This document shows positions 6,279-10,302 of a stretch of 10,302 nucleotides of DNA, piece after piece; position 1 is the first letter of the stretch, and each line of letters starts with the position of its first letter. Source of the stretch: CAYMST01 sp964393115 (GTDB taxonomy: Bacteria > Bacteroidota > Bacteroidia > Cytophagales > Cyclobacteriaceae); contig CAYMST010000172.1 in the NCBI GenBank assembly GCA_964393115.1, positions 1-10,302 of the forward strand, in the 5' to 3' direction. A model generated the notes under the pieces. That model saw only the letters and a program-made list of their open reading frames with translations. It was not told the origin of the DNA and searched no databases. The position numbers were made by a program, and so were the translations under genes.

Positions 6279-7427
6279 CTATTTCCTAATAAATATAAAG
6301 TCGCCTCCACCCTCATCTCCTACATTTTGAATGGTACCAAACTGAGGGACAACATTGCTATTGTTGATTACTGCCAGCCTTAAATTATGAAATAATTCTG
6401 ATGCAGGTAAATATTTTTTTGTGTTGTCTTTTAATCGTTTGACTAAGTATTTTGTGAAGACACTTTTATCTGGCACTTTGGTTAGGGTACCAGAGGTCAT
6501 AGCCTTTCTACTATTTAGTTGATAAAGTTGACGAACAGCTCTTGTTGATGTACTTTCATTGTAATCAAGTGAAACCTCCCTAGCTTTAAATATTCCTCCT
6601 GCAAAGCAGGCGTCAGCTACTAATAAGGTGTGTTTCGTATTTAGCTCTTTCAAGTAATCTCTTAAAGTACTGTTTCGAAACCATTCAGCTTTACTATTCC
6701 TTTTACCGTCAGATGGAATCCAGTATCCTACCTCAGATTTTGAGTCCCAATATCCATGACCAGCATAAAATATCAATAAATTATCTCTCGCTGTTACTCT
6801 GCTGCTAAGTTGGTCTAACGCATTAATAATATCTCGTCGTTTGGCATTGGTTAACTGTACAATATTGTCCTCTTTGAAAGTATAATTTTTTTGAAGCACT
6901 TCTGTTATGGATTCCATATCACTAATAGGGTTATCTAAATCCGAAAGCACTGACTCTTCATACTCGTTGACACCGATTAGCAAAGCGTAATATTCGCCTA
7001 CTTCTCCCAAGACTCTATCATGGACTGCAAAACTACTATTGATAGGTTTGGACACAGAAAAACTAATTATTTCGAGCTTATCGTGATTATCAACAACTTC
7101 AAAATGTATGGAATCTAATCCAGTAAGCATTACTAACTTTTCGAATCTCCCTCCTGGGAGTACTAATATTTCTTGTTGGTTGACCTTTAGGCTTTTAACA
7201 CCTTCTTCGTCAGTAACAATTCCTTCAATTCGTGTGACTCCACTTGAACTTTCTGGAGCAAAAGCCCGTGATTTAGTGAAAGAAGAGGGTTTTAGAATTT
7301 CAATTTCAGATTTACTATTTGATCTAAAATCAACGTAAATATTATCTGAAACCGTTTCAGTAATTTGGGCAATAAGGTTATTAATTGTAAAAAATAACAA
7401 AGACAATAGTAGAAGTAGTCTGTTCAT
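6279..7427 (-). CDS. Exported caspase-family (peptidase C14-like) protease
   Basis: A 382-residue protein with a strong Sec signal peptide (RLLLLLSLLFFTI, cut after LIAQ, residue 21). Residues ~63-126 form a small beta-domain (GIVTDEEGVKSLKVNQQEIL, then GRFEKLVML), like the Ig-like modules next to secreted enzymes. The caspase fold follows from ~145: YYALLIGVNEYEE (146-158), then LLIFYAGHGYWD (217-228) with catalytic His224, and HTLLVADACFAGG (266-278) with catalytic Cys274; TSGT (311-314) and FTKYLVKRL (324-332) complete the typical metacaspase/paracaspase-like core. Members cleave after Arg/Lys or Asp depending on the S1 pocket; an acidic Asp272 two residues before Cys suggests basic P1 preference, as in metacaspases, which is inference. 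It has no DUF4384 tail, but a DUF4384 protein is encoded downstream. It faces the periplasm or surface, so a cytosolic death role is less likely than envelope processing. Confidence 0.9.
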   Translation of the reverse strand: MNRLLLLLSLLFFTINNLIAQITETVSDNIYVDFRSNSKSEIEILKPSSFTKSRAFAPESSSGVTRIEGIVTDEEGVKSLKVNQQEILVLPGGRFEKLVMLTGLDSIHFEVVDNHDKLEIISFSVSKPINSSFAVHDRVLGEVGEYYALLIGVNEYEESVLSDLDNPISDMESITEVLQKNYTFKEDNIVQLTNAKRRDIINALDQLSSRVTARDNLLIFYAGHGYWDSKSEVGYWIPSDGKRNSKAEWFRNSTLRDYLKELNTKHTLLVADACFAGGIFKAREVSLDYNESTSTRAVRQLYQLNSRKAMTSGTLTKVPDKSVFTKYLVKRLKDNTKKYLPASELFHNLRLAVINNSNVVPQFGTIQNVGDEGGGDFIFIRK

Positions 7428-7452
7428 ATCATCGTAATTAATGAATAATGAA

Positions 7453-7460
7453 CAAAATTA
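7453..7460 (-). promoter_or_regulatory. Putative -7 box of the caspase gene
   Basis: TAATTTTG on the minus strand is an exact TAnnTTTG match ending 25 nt before the caspase ATG. The position of the -33 box is only a T-rich run (CTAGTTTTTTCC), with no proper TTTG. The identical octamer occurs in the sigma leader. The flanking region 7428-7513 is extremely AT-rich, which weakens any motif match. Confidence 0.4.
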
Positions 7461-7513
7461 AAATTAAGAAAAGGAAAAAACTAGTTAAAAATAAAAGTTT
7501 TTGTGATTTGATG

Positions 7514-7532
7514 TGATAATTCGAGATTATCA
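7514..7532 (-). terminator. Possible weak terminator hairpin after the cadherin gene
   Basis: TGATAAT (7514-7520) and ATTATCA (7526-7532) pair over 7 bp with a 5-nt loop, 22 nt after the stop of the cadherin-repeat gene. The stem is AT-rich and T-runs occur only some 15-20 nt further on, so it is a poor intrinsic terminator. It marks the likely end of that transcript before the caspase promoter. Confidence 0.3.
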
Positions 7533-7553
7533 GTCTGGTAGTGCACTAAGTAG

Positions 7554-10302
7554 TTATTTGTAAATCATTAGCTTCTGCAAGTCGCTTAATCCATCTTTTG
7601 TTTTGAGTCTGTACAAGTAAACACCACTGGAAAGGTCAAGCATAGATTCAATACTGTAGTACTTATTATTGTCCACTTTATGCTTTATCACCTTGACTAT
7701 ATTGCCTCTAAGATCATAAATCTGAAAAACCAGATCAACTTCGTCTTGTTTTCCTGTTGCTAATCCTTTGAATGTTACCCTACCTGTAGTTGGATTTGGG
7801 TGAACTGTTGGAAGGATTAGCTCAGATGGTATTAGTTGGTTATTTCCATAATAGAATTCTACGCTTTGTCCTATTTTGGCATTAAACTGAATATGATCTT
7901 GATTCTTCATATTGATCATTTTCATTTGTGGTCTAAGTAGAAGCATTACATCGCTTTCTAATAAAGATGCACCTTGATTGTTCCAGCTAAGTGTAGTAGT
8001 ACCTGAAGAAAATATTTCAAATAGCCATACTCCTTCTTTATTTGGTGCTTTGATATTGGCTGCTAAGTTTTTATCGGATACCAGCCCAAACTGTAAACTT
8101 TCTGAGAAGCTAGGTGGGACAGGGGCGTCATATTTATCTCTAGTGTCTTGGGCATCTTCGTGCATTCCGAAGGCGTATACGTTTGAAGAGAGTATCTCAC
8201 TAGTAAGCGTAATAGACAATTGCCAGTTGTTTTGGTTCGATACAGAGTAGCTAGGTGCTTTAAGGAATCTTGAAGCAGAGACTACATTAGGGTTATCGGC
8301 TTCAATGGTTGGAATTATTAATGTCCTGCGCTGTCTGGTATAAGCCATAGCACCTTGGAACAGTCCTAAAGTATCTGATTTGTAATATCCTGATTTATAA
8401 CAATTTATAACCAGATCAGTCGTGTCTTGTATTGTTCCTTTTCGAATATTATAACTTAATAGAGTGTCAAGGCTAATGACGAAACCATGTGGGTTACCAA
8501 TCATATTCCATCCGGAATCGAGGGAGATCATAAATTCTCCATTGTCATTTAGAGGGACTGGACTACCTTCAGAGATGCTTAGTGATATATCTAGATCAGA
8601 GTTGAACCAATAACCGGTACCAGGTACTATTGCTGAGTCCATTCCAAGCTCTCGATACGACTGATTTGGTCCGGGCCCCACAACGCGCCAGTTTTTTTTC
8701 TGTGTTTCTGGTGTTATTCCGCGTATAAAATCGGACACGCTCAAGTTCGCTCTTGGTACACCAAAAAGCCTGTAGGTTTCAAGGGTTTTGCCACGATCGA
8801 ATATTGACTTCTTATTGATCTTATAGGTGTTAATTTCAAATTGTTTGACAGAGGTTAAAACACCGTCGGTAGCAGAGATCCAGAATTTAATACCCTCGCT
8901 ATCTTCAGAAAAGTCTACTTTTGAGATGAGTTCATTTCCTGAGTTGATCGATAGAATTTTGGTAGATTCGATTTCAGCGGAATCTAACAGAGTATAGGTG
9001 AAGTCCTCATGATCTGGTTTGATGAAACTTATTATAGAGTTTGACCTAGTTCCTGCTACCATTTTATCATGAGTAATCCAAAAGTCTGTTAGCTCAGGAT
9101 CCATATCCTGGATATCGATCACGAATATTTCAGTGGTATCAAGGCCCAGTGCATCGTGAACTGAAACCCGGATGGAGTACTGATTTCGTTCTTCAAAATC
9201 AAAGCTTTTATTGGTAATTAAGTTATCACCAGAAAGTTCAAAATATTGGTTGTCAATGTCTCCTGGACCCATGGATAAAGAGAATGTCAAGATATCATCG
9301 TGGTCAGGATCTTGTGAGGTAAATTTTCCTATATACGAGCCCTTTGGTAAATTTTCTCGTAGCGAACTATTGTTAAGGCTAATGTTGAAAGGTCTTTCGT
9401 TAACATTATCAATAAATATTGAAGACGTTAAAGGTGTCTTAAGTCCTCCTTGATCTCGTGATTCTATAGTGATTTGATACTCAGATCTTTCTTCATAGTT
9501 AAACGAGCGACTGGTGATCAAAGAGTCGTTAGATATGTAAAAGTCACTTTGATCACTGAGATAAGTATATGTGAATGATTGATTTGCATCTGGATCTTCT
9601 GTTTCTAATTTTCCCACAAACGTACCAGCAGGCAAGTTTTCGTTTATTTTATTCTGGCTGATGCTTATGGCCGTTGGTCTTTCATTTTGGTCGTTGATTT
9701 TTAATGTTATGCTTTCATATAAAACATGATTATGCTGACTTTGGGCTTTTATAAGTAATAGGTATTCGGTTTGGCTTTCATAATCGAAAACTTCACCTGT
9801 CAATAACGTGTTGTTTACAATGCTGAACAGGGGATTATTAAAGTTTTGTGAAGTATCGGGCAACGAATATGTATAGGTCTGATTGAAATCGGGATCTACG
9901 ATACTTAGCTGCCCAATGTAAGAACCAGGACTTTGATTCTCCATTATTTCGTCATTGTCTAAGACTATACCTTTTGGTGCTTCCTCTAAATTGTTAATCG
10001 TAATCGTTATATTCTGAATGGTTTCTAGTCCACCTTGGTCAGTTGCTTTTATGCTGATGGTATAGCTGTTCTTATTCTCAAAGTTGAATACTTGATTGGC
10101 GAGCAGTGAGTCATTTAGAATTGCGAAGCTGCTGTTGTCATTATCTCCATCAGCGAACTCGTAAGAGAACGTTTGATTGTTGTCCGGGTCATTAGTGGAG
10201 AGTTCACCGATTAGGTCATTGATGGAATTGTTTTCGTCGATGTTGTTGTTATCGATGGTAATGTCGATCGGTTTTTCATTGACATCATTGATGCTAATAG
10301 TA
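7554..10302 (-). CDS. Cadherin-repeat secreted protein with T9SS sorting domain, N-terminus outside window
   Basis: The minus-strand frame is open from the window edge to TAA at 7554, giving 915 visible residues; the internal Met at 9944 is not the true start because repeat sequence continues upstream of it. Four cadherin-like repeats of 95-100 residues are seen, each with N-E-(R/K)-P or EEAP start, an (E)N calcium-type motif, DPDxNQ-like acidic turn, and F(D/N)(Y/F)E; a fifth, degenerate one follows. Then comes a ~335-residue region with GWNMIGNPHGF, typical of Bacteroidota secreted proteins. The last ~88 residues (7820-7557) are a type A T9SS sorting domain: HPNPTTGRVTF, then QIYDLRGNIV, then LSSGVYLYRLKT and LQKLMIYK. 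The protein is therefore exported, crosses the outer membrane by T9SS and is released or anchored at the surface, likely as a calcium-stiffened adhesin. Separate transcription unit from the caspase gene. Confidence 0.9.
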   Translation of the reverse strand, partial: TISINDVNEKPIDITIDNNNIDENNSINDLIGELSTNDPDNNQTFSYEFADGDNDNSSFAILNDSLLANQVFNFENKNSYTISIKATDQGGLETIQNITITINNLEEAPKGIVLDNDEIMENQSPGSYIGQLSIVDPDFNQTYTYSLPDTSQNFNNPLFSIVNNTLLTGEVFDYESQTEYLLLIKAQSQHNHVLYESITLKINDQNERPTAISISQNKINENLPAGTFVGKLETEDPDANQSFTYTYLSDQSDFYISNDSLITSRSFNYEERSEYQITIESRDQGGLKTPLTSSIFIDNVNERPFNISLNNSSLRENLPKGSYIGKFTSQDPDHDDILTFSLSMGPGDIDNQYFELSGDNLITNKSFDFEERNQYSIRVSVHDALGLDTTEIFVIDIQDMDPELTDFWITHDKMVAGTRSNSIISFIKPDHEDFTYTLLDSAEIESTKILSINSGNELISKVDFSEDSEGIKFWISATDGVLTSVKQFEINTYKINKKSIFDRGKTLETYRLFGVPRANLSVSDFIRGITPETQKKNWRVVGPGPNQSYRELGMDSAIVPGTGYWFNSDLDISLSISEGSPVPLNDNGEFMISLDSGWNMIGNPHGFVISLDTLLSYNIRKGTIQDTTDLVINCYKSGYYKSDTLGLFQGAMAYTRQRRTLIIPTIEADNPNVVSASRFLKAPSYSVSNQNNWQLSITLTSEILSSNVYAFGMHEDAQDTRDKYDAPVPPSFSESLQFGLVSDKNLAANIKAPNKEGVWLFEIFSSGTTTLSWNNQGASLLESDVMLLLRPQMKMINMKNQDHIQFNAKIGQSVEFYYGNNQLIPSELILPTVHPNPTTGRVTFKGLATGKQDEVDLVFQIYDLRGNIVKVIKHKVDNNKYYSIESMLDLSSGVYLYRLKTKDGLSDLQKLMIYK
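9102..10280 (-). repeat. Four tandem cadherin-like coding repeats (~295 bp period)
   Basis: Repeat starts, in reading order, are at 10280 (NEKP), 9986 (EEAP), 9686 (NERP) and 9401 (NERP), with the block ending near 9102; lengths are 98, 100, 95 and 100 codons. The residues before 10280 (TISINDV) are the end of yet another repeat, so the array extends past the window. DNA identity is moderate, indicating old duplications and not recent copies. Confidence 0.8.

Noticed and set aside
7978..8250. Plus-strand open frame of 90 codons
   Set aside because: Antisense to the cadherin-repeat/T9SS gene, with no supporting motif; the same holds for 9211-9453, 7108-7338 and 5805-5993.
9942..9944. ATG at 9944 as start of the cadherin-repeat gene
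   Set aside because: The same frame continues upstream through a full cadherin-like repeat to the window edge, and the residues after this Met show no signal peptide.

Overview
The window looks like chromosomal DNA from a marine or soil Bacteroidota, most likely of the Cytophagales type. Reasons: AT-rich sequence, a C-terminal type IX secretion (T9SS) sorting domain, LPP20-type and DUF4384-type envelope proteins typical of this phylum, promoter-like boxes close to the Bacteroidota consensus (TTTG and TAnnTTTG), and mostly weak or absent Shine-Dalgarno sequences. All seven genes lie on the minus strand, so they are read here from high to low coordinates. No RNA gene, IS element, CRISPR array or phage gene was seen.

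Layout. (1) 10302-7554: C-terminal part of a large secreted cadherin-repeat protein with a T9SS sorting domain; its start is outside the window. (2) 7427-6279: an exported caspase-fold (C14-like) protease with an intact His/Cys dyad. (3) 6278-6010: a gene-free leader holding a large inverted repeat and promoter-like boxes. (4) 6009-4237: an ECF sigma factor, a small single-pass membrane protein and an LPP20-like envelope protein. (5) 4194-1244: an LPP20/DUF4384-type protein followed, 2 nt later, by an exported transglutaminase-like protein with an intact Cys/His/Asp triad. (6) 1166-1: L-2-hydroxyglutarate oxidase (LhgO), cut by the window edge and probably driven by its own promoter.

The central block from 7427 to 1244 is the most interesting part. 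One sigma factor and one probable membrane-bound regulator sit beside four exported proteins, two of which have complete cysteine-protease-type active sites and two of which are LPP20-like. DUF4384 is elsewhere often fused to caspase domains, so finding the two as separate genes in one neighbourhood suggests a split version of the same machine. A working model is an envelope-sensing module: the membrane protein holds the sigma factor, and the exported proteins sense, process or remodel the cell surface. This model is inference; only the gene content, order and motifs are read from the sequence.

Other points of note are a non-ATG start or one-base frameshift at the head of the DUF4384 gene, a perfect 13-bp palindrome inside the transglutaminase-like gene, and an octamer placed exactly 30 nt before two start codons of the block.
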